The notes under the pieces were generated by a model, which was given only the letters and a program-made list of their open reading frames with translations, had not been told where the DNA came from and did no database searches. This document shows positions 21,944-29,306 of a stretch of DNA of 29,306 bases, piece by piece (positions within the stretch are counted from its first letter, which is position 1; every line of letters begins with the position of its first letter). The translations under genes and the position numbers were made by a program. Source of the stretch: a virus; the IMG/VR virus record IMGVR_UViG_3300003841_000056, positions 1-29,306 of that record; one strand, given 5' to 3'.

Positions 21944-22470
21944 GCCAACACCCCGCCGGCGTCCACGAAGGCCAGGTGCAGCTCTTCGCTGGTTTTCAGT
22001 GTCGGCAGCACAATGGCTTCGCCGCCTTCCCGGATGAAGGCCTGTTCGAGATCCACATAGCGGTGCTCGAACTGCCCATAACCGGCGCCCGGCAAGGATG
22101 CCCAAATGTTTTTGCATTTGGCGATCGCGTCGGCCAGGCGACCAGCGTCGATATCCGGCAAGGCCCGGCATTCCTTGATCTGCTGCAGGGCGATGGCGTC
22201 CTGCACGTCCGGCCCGAAACCGGTCAGCCCGAGTCGCTGGCGATAGATATCGTAGTAGCGCATCAGCAACTGGTAACCACCGGCCGCCGTGGACCAGTTC
22301 TTGATGCGCGGAATCCAGACGCGCACGCGGGGATGGTCCGCATAGCTGGTAAAGCGGGTGCGGCCGACAATTTGGTCATAGCCGCGGTCGCGCGTGGTCG
22401 GCGAATTGGACGTGCCTTCAGAGAAGCGCACCATGCCCAGGAAGGCCATGCGGTTGTCGGTGGCGTTCAC
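21940..22470 (-). CDS. Endolysin, lambda R-type transglycosylase
   Basis: Cleaves peptidoglycan glycan strands to lyse the cell. The 176-aa protein aligns from memory with lambda R (GH104 fold): FLGMVRFSEGTSNSPTTRDR with catalytic Glu18 (SEGT), GYDQIVGRTRFTSYADHPRV, then AGGYQLLMRYYDIYRQRLGL and KNIWASLPGAGYGQFEHRY. It has no signal peptide, so it needs the holin encoded just upstream. P2 uses the unrelated lysozyme K in this position. It overlaps the holin stop and the Rz start (ATGA both). Confidence 0.92.
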   Translation of the reverse strand: MNATDNRMAFLGMVRFSEGTSNSPTTRDRGYDQIVGRTRFTSYADHPRVRVWIPRIKNWSTAAGGYQLLMRYYDIYRQRLGLTGFGPDVQDAIALQQIKECRALPDIDAGRLADAIAKCKNIWASLPGAGYGQFEHRYVDLEQAFIREGGEAIVLPTLKTSEELHLAFVDAGGVLA

Positions 22471-22841
22471 AGCGTTTCCTTCACGTCACGCGCCAGCTCG
22501 GCAATATCCTTGCCCTGGCGCCGCTGGAACCACAGGGCCACGGCCCGGGTGATCCACCAGGCCGGCGCGCCCACCATCAAATCGACCGGCTTCGGCCCGA
22601 GCACGGCGGCCACCGTCGGCACATGCTGCAGCAGCACCGAAAACCCCAGGTCGCCGAACATGATGGAGAACGCCCCGGCGCAGGCCAGGCGCACCACAAA
22701 TTCCTTTTCGTTGAACGAGCCATCGGCATTGCGCGGCGGCAGCACGATATACAGCAGCGCGGCGCCGGCCATGCCGAGCACGGCCTTGATGCCGTAGATT
22801 TTCAGGATGGCTGCGATACCGCCGGCGGATTCTGCTGCCAT
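22467..22841 (-). CDS. Holin
   Basis: Small membrane protein timing lysis by permeabilising the inner membrane. The 124-aa product has about three hydrophobic segments: IYGIKAVLGMAGAALLYIVL, VRLACAGAFSIMFGDLGFSV and the PAWWITRAVALWF region. A charged C-terminal tail (RRQGKDIAELARDVKETL) follows. Context (X - holin - endolysin - Rz) supports the call. ATG 22841 has AAGGGG upstream; ATG 22877 has none, so I choose the shorter form. Confidence 0.85.
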   Translation of the reverse strand: MAAESAGGIAAILKIYGIKAVLGMAGAALLYIVLPPRNADGSFNEKEFVVRLACAGAFSIMFGDLGFSVLLQHVPTVAAVLGPKPVDLMVGAPAWWITRAVALWFQRRQGKDIAELARDVKETL

Positions 22842-22881
22842 AACTTGGTTTCCCCTTGTCAGTAATCTGGTATTCATGTTG

Positions 22882-23091
22882 TTAATCCCACAGGCTGATG
22901 CTGTCTTGCGTGGTGCTGGGCGCTACCATCGCGGCGGGCAGCGCAACTACCGTTCCCGCCGGCAGCACGGCCCCCAATGCCGCCAGGGCAGGATTGAGCG
23001 CCAGCGCCTGCTCCACATAGCCGCTACTGGCGCCCAGGTAGCGAAACACCAGTGCATCGAGTGTGTCGCCCTGCTGGCTGCGCACTTCCAT
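22882..23091 (-). CDS. X: Tail protein, P2 gpX-like
   Basis: Small LysM-like tail protein of the P2 gpX family, 69 aa (P2 about 67). It has the pattern QQGDTLDALVFRYLGASSGY followed by VEQALALNPALAALGAVLPA and ending in ...ISLWD, as is usual for gpX. It starts in a TGATG overlap with L and lies 40 nt before the holin. Confidence 0.92.
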   Translation of the reverse strand: MEVRSQQGDTLDALVFRYLGASSGYVEQALALNPALAALGAVLPAGTVVALPAAMVAPSTTQDSISLWD

Positions 23092-23582
23092 CAGATCAGC
23101 TCCACGGTCGCATGCGTGCGCCCGAGAATGTCATTGATGGCCCAATGGCCGTTGCGCCGCTGCACATCCGGTGCCGTGTCCATCCATTCCATGTTTTTCT
23201 TGTCGGTCAGCGCGCTGGCCGTGGTGTCGTAGTCCCGATAGCTCTCGAAGATGTCGGCCTTGGCGAAGCTGTAGACGGCGCGTCGGTAGAGCGCGACATA
23301 CTGGCTTTCACCGTCCACCTTCGGTGCCGGCACGTCTTCCAGCGTTAGGGTTCCGGTGGCCAGATGGCCTGCCTGCCAGTCGCGCAGCAGCCGATTGGCT
23401 GACAGGATCGCGTCCACCAGCGCCGGGCGCAGGCGCGCATCGGTCACCGTCGAATCCAACCGCATGGCGTCGCGCATGGCCGGCATGCTGATATCAGGAA
23501 AGAATCCGTCATTGGTGATGGCCTTCACGTCGGCCTTAACCACCGGCCCGGCCGTCACGGGCACGTCGTCGATATAGCTCAT
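23091..23582 (-). CDS. L: Head completion protein, P2 gpL-like
   Basis: Closes the portal vertex after packaging. The 163-aa protein (P2 gpL about 169) has DGFFPDISMPAMRDAMRLDS, then LPADLVDA-like LRPALVDAILSANRLLRDWQ and YRRAVYSFAKADIFESYRDY. Typical gpL segments. No clear Shine-Dalgarno. A 90-bp GC-rich gap separates it from M; it contains a possible GGGGCGG/CCGCCCC pairing and no gene. Confidence 0.93.
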   Translation of the reverse strand: MSYIDDVPVTAGPVVKADVKAITNDGFFPDISMPAMRDAMRLDSTVTDARLRPALVDAILSANRLLRDWQAGHLATGTLTLEDVPAPKVDGESQYVALYRRAVYSFAKADIFESYRDYDTTASALTDKKNMEWMDTAPDVQRRNGHWAINDILGRTHATVELI

Positions 23583-23672
23583 GGTCTTGGAAATAGTGGG
23601 GGGCGGTGGCCAGGACTTCCGACGAACAATGTCGCTTCCGTCCCGGGCCGCCCCTGCGCCGTGGGGTGCTCT

Positions 23673-24392
23673 TTACTTGGCCGGCTCGGCGAACTTCTTC
23701 AGCCGCCGTTCCAGTCGCTCGATTTCCTTCTTGACGCCGGCCGCCTGGTGCAGCTCGCTCGCCCGGGCAAGGTGCTGATGCGCCGCCGTCGCCCGGTCTG
23801 CGGATGCGTCCGTGATGTTTTCCGCGTCCACCTGGTTGACAAGCTCCAGCAGGGCCAGGCCCAACGCCTTATGCACCTTGGCGCGCGCCTGGTCGGGCGT
23901 ATCGGCATTGCCCGTCATGACCAGCACCTGCTGCAGGATGTCGGCCGCGCGCGCCGGGTCATCCTTCAACTTGCCGCCCAGGCTGGCGCCGGCGAAATCA
24001 TCCTGCAGCAGCGTAGGTAAAGTCCGGTTGTAGCGATCCGGCAGTGTGAACTGGTGTTCCAGGGCGTAGGCCGCGAGCTGCAAGGCACGCTCGTAGTCGC
24101 CGACATCGATGTGCCATACCAGCACGTTGACCAGCACCTCATCGTGAGCACCACGGCCGGCCGACAGCACGCCGTCAATCCAATGCTGGTAGGCCGGCAG
24201 CATCGTGGCCTTCATCTCGATCTTGCGCTCGATCGATTGGATTTCGGACAGCCGGCGGCGGTCTTCGTGCAGCTTGATCAACATCAGCTCATAGGCGCTG
24301 CCGGTGGTCACGCTGCCGGGCTCGCCAGCGGAGGCCGCCAGCTTGCCCAACATGCGCTCCCGATGGCGCGCGGCGGGAGACAGGCGAGTCAT
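23673..24392 (-). CDS. M: Terminase small/endonuclease subunit, P2 gpM-like
   Basis: Terminase subunit that cuts cos sites during packaging. The 239-aa protein (P2 gpM about 247) opens MTRLSPAARHRERMLGKLAA and has KATMLPAYQHWIDGVLSAGR then VLVNVLVWHIDVGDYERALQ, all conserved in gpM. The C-terminal half is helical with many charged residues (EIERLERRLKKFAEPAK). The start overlaps the N stop (TGATG). Confidence 0.94.
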   Translation of the reverse strand: MTRLSPAARHRERMLGKLAASAGEPGSVTTGSAYELMLIKLHEDRRRLSEIQSIERKIEMKATMLPAYQHWIDGVLSAGRGAHDEVLVNVLVWHIDVGDYERALQLAAYALEHQFTLPDRYNRTLPTLLQDDFAGASLGGKLKDDPARAADILQQVLVMTGNADTPDQARAKVHKALGLALLELVNQVDAENITDASADRATAAHQHLARASELHQAAGVKKEIERLERRLKKFAEPAK

Positions 24393-25435
24393 CAGGCGCC
24401 GCCTGCTGCCGCATCCTGCAGCACCACGTTTTCCACCAGGGCGGCCAAGCCGTCGTCCTCGATCACGTAAGCGTCATTGGACGATTCGTAGTTCTCCACG
24501 CGGTCAGCCTTGGGCTCATCGACCACGCGGCGGCGACGGCCACCGTTCTGGAAGTAGATCGACAGGTTGTCCAGGCGGGTGATCAGCATGGCATTGGCCG
24601 GGAAGGAAGGCACGCGCACCGCCGGCAGGCCGCCGATACGCTTCTGGCTCACGATGATGTCAGCGGCCAGCGCCTCGGTGGGGGCCTGATCCTTGTTGAT
24701 CAGCGGGAAATACTTATCGTGCAGCAGCTCGCGGCCGACGATCACCACAAGGGAAGTGTCGTCCTGATACCAGGGGTCCAGATTGGTCACCGCGTCGTAA
24801 ACGGCGGCATCGAGGTTGGCATAGTCAGCGCCGGCGCCCTTGCCGATGATGACCTTGCCCGGCAGATCCTGGCCAACCAGCCCCATGACACGCTGCGGCG
24901 AGTTCTCGCGGATCTGCTGCAGCCAGCCCTTGTTGACATCCTGCAGCAGCGGATACTGGGCCAGATTGGTGTCGGCCGCCACCTTCACGCCGTTGAAACC
25001 GATCATGATGCGGTCCAGCGCCTGGCGCTTCAGGATCGCAGTGGCCACGCGGGTCTGGAAGTCCGGGAACTTGGCCCAGGCGTCCAGCTTGGCATAGTTG
25101 ATGTGGGTGTCGAAATTGGTCTTCTCGCAGCGATAGCGGGTGTTCGTCATGGCCGATGCATCGCGGGTGCTGCGGCGCTTGTCGCCGCGCGTATCGGTGC
25201 GGCTGGCGATGGGGCCGGACACGCCCAGGCCGATTTTCTCGCCTTCCAGCTCGTCGACGCCGATAACGTTGATGCGGCCCAGGAATTCGGACGATTCCTG
25301 CATCTTGTCTTCCAGCTTCTGCTGCACGCTCGGATCCACCGAGAAGGTGGAATGGACGGCACCGCCGGCCACATCGTTGAGCGTGGCCAGGCGCGCGGTA
25401 TAGGCGTTATAGGCGGCGCGGGTCTGATTCTTCAT
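24392..25435 (-). CDS. N: Major capsid protein, P2 gpN-like
   Basis: HK97-fold capsid subunit. At 347 aa it is close to P2 gpN (about 357). Conserved parts are FSVDPSVQQKLEDKMQESSE, YRCEKTNFDTHINYAKLDAW and GRELLHDKYFPLINKDQAPT. The N-terminal part is probably trimmed by the gpO protease, as in P2. GGAG lies about 9 nt before ATG 25435. The downstream overlap with M fits the P2 order O-N-M-L. Confidence 0.96.
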   Translation of the reverse strand: MKNQTRAAYNAYTARLATLNDVAGGAVHSTFSVDPSVQQKLEDKMQESSEFLGRINVIGVDELEGEKIGLGVSGPIASRTDTRGDKRRSTRDASAMTNTRYRCEKTNFDTHINYAKLDAWAKFPDFQTRVATAILKRQALDRIMIGFNGVKVAADTNLAQYPLLQDVNKGWLQQIRENSPQRVMGLVGQDLPGKVIIGKGAGADYANLDAAVYDAVTNLDPWYQDDTSLVVIVGRELLHDKYFPLINKDQAPTEALAADIIVSQKRIGGLPAVRVPSFPANAMLITRLDNLSIYFQNGGRRRRVVDEPKADRVENYESSNDAYVIEDDGLAALVENVVLQDAAAGGA

Positions 25436-25486
25436 GTGTTCTGCTCCAGGTAAATACGGAAATGGTTGACTACGTCGGCGACGGGC

Positions 25487-26323
25487 TTAGAACTCGGTCA
25501 GCGTCGAGCCCTTGCCGCCGGTGGCCGGCGGGCGCTGCACGTTGTTCTTGTCGGTGAGGTTCAGCGTTTGGCGGAATTGCTCGGCCGTGGTCGACTCATC
25601 GCCCACGCGCTTTTCCAGCGCCTCGAATTTCTTGCGCAGTTCGGCCACACCCTCGGCCGCGCCGTTGGCGGTCTGCGCGAAGCTGGCGACCTGCTCGGCC
25701 ACGACGGTCACGGCCGCCGCAGTGTCTGCATGCTGTGCATCGCCCTTTTTCTCGGCGCCGGTAATGCGCGCGAACATCTGCTTGAGGGACTCCGCCAGTC
25801 CCGGGCCGGACTCTTCGAATTCCATCTTCACTTCGATAGCTTCGGAGAACAGATTTTCCGGTTTCAGCTTGCGCAGCGTGAAGGGCGAGGCCTGCGGATT
25901 GGTGGCCGAGAACTGCAGAATCTCGGTACCGAGGCTGGCGGGGCTGTCGGTCACGGCCAGGCCGACCAAGTAGGAACTGCCGGTATCGGCGAACTTGTCG
26001 GCCAGCTCGATGCTGGTGTAGATCTTCTGGCGATCCTTGTTCATGGCGATCAGCGCGGGCGTAGGTTCGATCTGCGCGAACAGGGCCAGGCGCTTACCGT
26101 TCTCGGTGTCGACCTCTTCGGCCTTCAGTGCCAGCACATCGCCGTAGGCCTTGAACGGACCATCGGGCAGCAAGCTGCGCAGGTGTTCGACCCACACGCG
26201 AGCGCCGTAGGTCTTCTGGTTGTAGCTGTCGGCCATTTGCTGGATTTGCTCGCGGCTGATGCTGCGGCCGTCGGTGGTCGCGCCCTCGGTCGCGACGCGG
26301 AAAAATTTGCTCTTGGTTGCCAT
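25487..26323 (-). CDS. O: Capsid scaffold and protease, P2 gpO-like
   Basis: Scaffolding protein with an N-terminal serine protease that matures the capsid. It is 278 aa (P2 gpO about 284). Candidate catalytic triad: Asp18 (TTDGR), His47 (VWVEHLRS) and Ser104 (IYTSIELA), matching the P2 Asp19/His48/Ser107 spacing. The C-terminal half is the helical scaffold (QVASFAQTANGAAEGVAEL, RKKFEALEKRVGDE). First gene of the leftward late head operon and divergent from P. Confidence 0.95.
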   Translation of the reverse strand: MATKSKFFRVATEGATTDGRSISREQIQQMADSYNQKTYGARVWVEHLRSLLPDGPFKAYGDVLALKAEEVDTENGKRLALFAQIEPTPALIAMNKDRQKIYTSIELADKFADTGSSYLVGLAVTDSPASLGTEILQFSATNPQASPFTLRKLKPENLFSEAIEVKMEFEESGPGLAESLKQMFARITGAEKKGDAQHADTAAAVTVVAEQVASFAQTANGAAEGVAELRKKFEALEKRVGDESTTAEQFRQTLNLTDKNNVQRPPATGGKGSTLTEF

Positions 26324-26336
26324 GAGTTTTCGCGCT

Positions 26337-26359
26337 CGTTATCGGTTGATCGGATAACG
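26337..26359. promoter_or_regulatory. Inverted repeat between divergent O and P (candidate late activator site)
   Basis: CGTTATC-9 nt-GATAACG, perfect 7-bp arms, in the 143-bp O/P intergenic region where P2 carries its two divergent Ogr-dependent late promoters. The arms differ from the P2 TGT-N12-ACA consensus, but this phage's Ogr is diverged. The arms lie 14 nt from the O start codon and about 107 nt from P. The remainder of the region ends in a CG-repeat (GCGCGCGCGC) and has no gene. Confidence 0.4.
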
Positions 26360-26466
26360 TCATCTTCTGCCGATGGGCGAAATGCATCAATGAGACAAGG
26401 GTTGATAAAGGGAATAGCGACTCGGCAAAGTCCCCGCTACGCGCGCGCGCCGCCTACGCTTGCGGC

Positions 26467-28248
26467 ATGTTAGACATTCCACACGACATCAAGGAAAGCA
26501 TCGACCAGGCGGCCGAGCCACGACACGTTGCGCGCCGGTTGTATTTCGAGGGCTGGCGCATCTCGTCTATCGCCCGCCACCTGAAAATCAAACGCTCCAC
26601 GGTCAATAGCTGGAAGCACCGCGATGAATGGGAGAAGGTATCGCGCCTGGAGCGCGTAGAGATTGCCCTTGAAGCGCGCATAGTGCAACTGATCGCGAAG
26701 GAAGTAAAGGGCAATGGCGAGTACAAGGAACTCGATGCGCTGATGCGCCAGCTTGTGCAGGCCGCGCGCGTGCGCCGCTATGAGCAGCCGGGTGGCAATG
26801 AAACCGACCTCAATCCGAATATCGCCAATCGCAACGCCGCACCGAAGAAAAAACCGGTGCGCAATGAGTTCAGCGAAGAGGCGCAGCAGCGCATCGTCGA
26901 GGCTTTCAATGATTCGCTCTTCGACTATCAGAAGGTCTGGTACCGCAACGGTAGCGAGCGCACGCGCATCATCCTCAAATCGCGCCAGATCGGCGCGACC
27001 TGGTACTTCGCGCGCGAGGCGCTGATTGATGCGATCCAGACCGGGCGCAATCAGATTTTTCTCTCGGCCTCGAAGTCGCAGGCGCACGTCTTCAAGCAAT
27101 ACATCATCCAGTTTGCCAAGGATGCTTGCGGCGTGGAGCTATCCGGCGATCCTATCGTTCTGCCCAACGGCGCGCACCTGTATTTCCTCGGCACGAATGC
27201 GAGAACCGCCCAGGGCTACCACGGCAACTTCTATTTCGATGAATTCTTCTGGACGCACAATTTCACGGAGTTGAACAAGGTCGCGTCCGGCATGGCGTTG
27301 CACAAGAAGTGGCGCAAAACCTACTTCTCGACGCCATCGGCCACCACGCACCAGGCTTACCCATTCTGGACCGGCGAGGCATTCAACAAACGCCGCGCCA
27401 AGGGCGAGAAGGTCAATATCGATGTGAGCCACAAGCGCCTTTCATCTGGGTTCACCGGTGAGGACAAAATCTGGCGCCAGATCGTCACGATCATGGACGC
27501 GGCGGCTGGTGGTTGCGACCTCTTCGATATCGACGAGCTGCGCGATTTCGAATACTCGCCCGACCAGTTCGACAACCTCTTGATGTGTAATTTCATCGAC
27601 GATTCCGCGTCGGTGTTCCCCCTGGCAGACCTGCAGCGCGGCATGGTCGATTCATGGGTGGATTGGGATGACTACAAACCGTTCACCGCGCGACCCTTCG
27701 GTCACCGGCCTGTGTGGATCGGTTATGACCCATCGCTGACCGGGGACAGCGCCGGCTGTTCGGTGATTGCCCCGCCGCTGGTCCCGGGTGGGAATTTCCG
27801 CATCTTGGAGCGCCACCAGTGGCGCGGCAAGGACTTCGCCGAGCAGGCCGCGCTCATCAAGGAGATGACCGGCCGCTACAACGTCCAGTATATCGGCATC
27901 GACACCACCGGCATGGGCGTGGGCGTCTATCCCCTGGTGAAACAGTTCTTCCCAGGCGCCACGGCCATCAGCTATTCGCCGGAAGTCAAAACGCGGATGG
28001 TGCTCAAGGCACAAAACATCATTCGCAGTGGCCGCCTGCAGTTCGATGCGGGCTGGACTGATATTGCGCAGTCCTTCATGGCCATTCGCAAGATCCTCAC
28101 ACCCAGCGGGCGCGCCGTCACCTACGACGCCGGCCGCTCGGAAGAAACCGGCCACGCCGATTTGGCCTGGTCGGTCATGCACGCCCTCGACTACGAGCCC
28201 TTCGAAGGCACCACCGCTAACAACACCTCATCCATGGAGTTCTTCTGA
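26467..28248 (+). CDS. P: Terminase large subunit, P2 gpP-like
   Basis: Packaging ATPase and nuclease. At 593 aa it matches P2 gpP (about 590). N-terminal helix-turn-helix (about 20-52: ARRLYFEGWRISSIARHLKI). ATPase domain with Walker A-like KSRQIGAT (171-178) and Walker B FYFDEF (255-260). C-terminal RNase H-like nuclease with Asp421 (IGYDPSLTGDSAG), Asp479 (GIDTTGMG) and Asp565 (GHADLAWS). Starts at ATG 26467 without a clear Shine-Dalgarno. Its stop overlaps the Q start (TGATG). Confidence 0.96.
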   Translation: MLDIPHDIKESIDQAAEPRHVARRLYFEGWRISSIARHLKIKRSTVNSWKHRDEWEKVSRLERVEIALEARIVQLIAKEVKGNGEYKELDALMRQLVQAARVRRYEQPGGNETDLNPNIANRNAAPKKKPVRNEFSEEAQQRIVEAFNDSLFDYQKVWYRNGSERTRIILKSRQIGATWYFAREALIDAIQTGRNQIFLSASKSQAHVFKQYIIQFAKDACGVELSGDPIVLPNGAHLYFLGTNARTAQGYHGNFYFDEFFWTHNFTELNKVASGMALHKKWRKTYFSTPSATTHQAYPFWTGEAFNKRRAKGEKVNIDVSHKRLSSGFTGEDKIWRQIVTIMDAAAGGCDLFDIDELRDFEYSPDQFDNLLMCNFIDDSASVFPLADLQRGMVDSWVDWDDYKPFTARPFGHRPVWIGYDPSLTGDSAGCSVIAPPLVPGGNFRILERHQWRGKDFAEQAALIKEMTGRYNVQYIGIDTTGMGVGVYPLVKQFFPGATAISYSPEVKTRMVLKAQNIIRSGRLQFDAGWTDIAQSFMAIRKILTPSGRAVTYDAGRSEETGHADLAWSVMHALDYEPFEGTTANNTSSMEFF

Positions 28249-29306
28249 TGAAACACAGAGCACGCCGCCGCGCGGCTGCATCCGACAACACGCCGCCGGC
28301 CAAGGTCGAGGCGCCACCGGTACCGACCGTCGAAGCATTTTCTTTCGGCGATCCTTCGCCGGTGCTGGAAGGCCGCGACATGCTGGCCGACGTCGAGTGC
28401 TACCGGAATGGCGATTGGTACGAGCCGCCCTTGAGCATGGCTGGCCTGGCCAAGTCCTTGAATGCCAGCGTCCATCATGCTAGTGCCATCTGGTGCAAGG
28501 TCAATATCCTGGCCTCGACCTTCCAACCGTCCGCCGTTCTGTCGCGCGCGGATTTCACGCGCCTGGCGCTGGACTTCCTGCTGTTCGGTAACTGCTACGC
28601 CGAGCGGCGCGAGAGCATGACGGGCAAGCTCTTGAACCTCAAGCCGGCATTGGCCAAATACACGCGCGTGGGCGTGGAGCCCGGGCGCTATTTCTTCGTT
28701 AATGGCTGGCGAGATTCCCACGAATTCGAGCGGGACGCCGTCTGGCATCTGCAGGCGCCCGACATCAACCAGGAAGTGTATGGCGTGCCGCAGTACGTGA
28801 GCGCGCTGCAATCGGCTTGGCTCAATGAGTCGGCCACGCTGTTCCGTCGGCGCTACTACCTCAACGGCTCACATGCCGGCTTCATCCTCTACATGACCGA
28901 CACGGCCAGCAACGTCAACGACGTGGACAAGTTGCGCGAGGCGATGCGCAACAGCAAAGGGCCGGGCAACTTCCGCAACTTGTTTGTGTATGCGCCTGGC
29001 GGCAAGAAAGACGGCCTGCAGATCCTGCCGGTGTCCGAGATCGCGGCCAAGGACGAATTCTTCAACATCAAGAACTGCACGCGCGACGACGTGCTGGCCG
29101 CGCATCGCGTGCCGCCGCAATTACTGGGGACCATGCCCAACAACACCGGTGGATTCGGTGATGTGACGAAGGCCGCCGCCGTTTTCGGCTGCAACGAGAT
29201 TGAGCCTCTGCAGGCGCAGTTTCTTTCCTTGAACGAGTGGGCGGGCCAAGAGGTGGTCCGCTTCCGTTCCTATCAACTTCCGACCACTGAGGGGAAATCA
29301 CAATGA
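28248..29306 (+). CDS. Q: Portal protein, P2 gpQ-like
   Basis: Dodecameric portal at the capsid vertex for DNA entry and exit. The 352-aa protein (P2 gpQ about 344) has VEAFSFGDPSPVLEGRDMLA, then FLLFGNCYAERRESMTGKLL and HLQAPDINQEVYGVPQYVSA. The C-terminal helix region reads ILPVSEIAAKDEFFNIKNCT, DVLAAHRVPPQLLGTMPNNT. The stop is the last triplet of the window and overlaps an ATG at 29303 (ATGA). The C terminus ends LPTTEGKSQ. Confidence 0.96.
   Translation: MKHRARRRAAASDNTPPAKVEAPPVPTVEAFSFGDPSPVLEGRDMLADVECYRNGDWYEPPLSMAGLAKSLNASVHHASAIWCKVNILASTFQPSAVLSRADFTRLALDFLLFGNCYAERRESMTGKLLNLKPALAKYTRVGVEPGRYFFVNGWRDSHEFERDAVWHLQAPDINQEVYGVPQYVSALQSAWLNESATLFRRRYYLNGSHAGFILYMTDTASNVNDVDKLREAMRNSKGPGNFRNLFVYAPGGKKDGLQILPVSEIAAKDEFFNIKNCTRDDVLAAHRVPPQLLGTMPNNTGGFGDVTKAAAVFGCNEIEPLQAQFLSLNEWAGQEVVRFRSYQLPTTEGKSQ
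29303..29306 (+). other. Start of a further gene at the window edge (ATGA overlap with Q)
   Basis: ATG at 29303 overlaps the Q stop, and GAGGGGAAA lies about 7 nt upstream. This is the usual signal for a coupled next gene, which continues outside the window. Its nature cannot be seen. Confidence 0.4.

Noticed and set aside
21944-22171. In-frame upstream extension of Rz
   Set aside because: Lies within the endolysin gene. The signal anchor begins at ATG 21943 and the ATGA overlap supports that start.
25466-26473. 335-codon ORF antisense to gene O
   Set aside because: Shadow of O codons; no motif or ribosome site.
1-29306. tRNA, rRNA, CRISPR array, insertion sequence or attachment-site repeat
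   Set aside because: I saw no cloverleaf, spaced direct repeats, transposase gene or terminal duplication within the window. The att sites probably lie just outside both ends.

Overview
The window is almost all of a P2-like temperate myophage (Peduovirinae-type) prophage, probably integrated in a betaproteobacterium. The GC-rich backbone, the P2 head, lysis and tail modules, and the phage-type genes I recognise from Burkholderiales prophages suggest Burkholderiales. The genus cannot be fixed from sequence alone. No host housekeeping gene, tRNA, rRNA or CRISPR array is visible.

Layout, left to right. (1) 1-6513, all leftward: an early/replication operon. It starts with two ribbon-helix-helix proteins, then a 65-aa protein, an Ogr/Delta zinc-finger late activator, small unknowns, and a gpA-like HUH rolling-circle initiator. 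It ends with a 48-aa protein, a 131-aa protein, a C5 cytosine methyltransferase, a DUF4224 protein and a tyrosine integrase. From the initiator to the integrase the genes are joined by stop/start overlaps or a 1-nt gap, so the integrase sits at the end of the replication operon. (2) 6514-6600: switch region. A consensus leftward sigma70 promoter (TTGACA-N17-TATATT) has a perfect GTGGGC-N4-GCCCAC operator filling its spacer. It faces a rightward XRE repressor. (3) 6596-8441, rightward and AT-richer: the repressor plus two accessory (moron-like) genes, an ORF6C-like/transmembrane protein and a zinc-ribbon protein. (4) 8450-19183, leftward tail module in P2 order: V, W, J, I, H, fibre-assembly gene, FI, FII, E/E+E' (frameshift), T, U, D. 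(5) 19309-20433: an AT-rich two-TM coiled-coil moron between S and V. (6) 20468-26323, leftward: O, N, M, L, X, holin, lambda-R-type endolysin, Rz with embedded Rz1, R, S. (7) 26467-29306, rightward: P (terminase) and Q (portal), divergent from O.

The phage logic is readable. The repressor shuts the leftward early promoter. When it is relieved, replication, Ogr and methyltransferase genes are made, and Ogr would then switch on the late head, lysis and tail operons.

The most unusual signal is inside the methyltransferase gene. A 287-codon ORF in the +1 frame has its own Shine-Dalgarno (AAGGAG, 8-nt spacing, ATG). Its product looks like a family I recall as free-standing phage 'GWPTP-repeat' proteins. 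It covers about 87% of the enzyme gene, including the catalytic motifs. Other signals worth a look are a short motif shared by the repressor tail and the neighbouring membrane protein, two strong palindromes in control regions, and the AT-rich moron.
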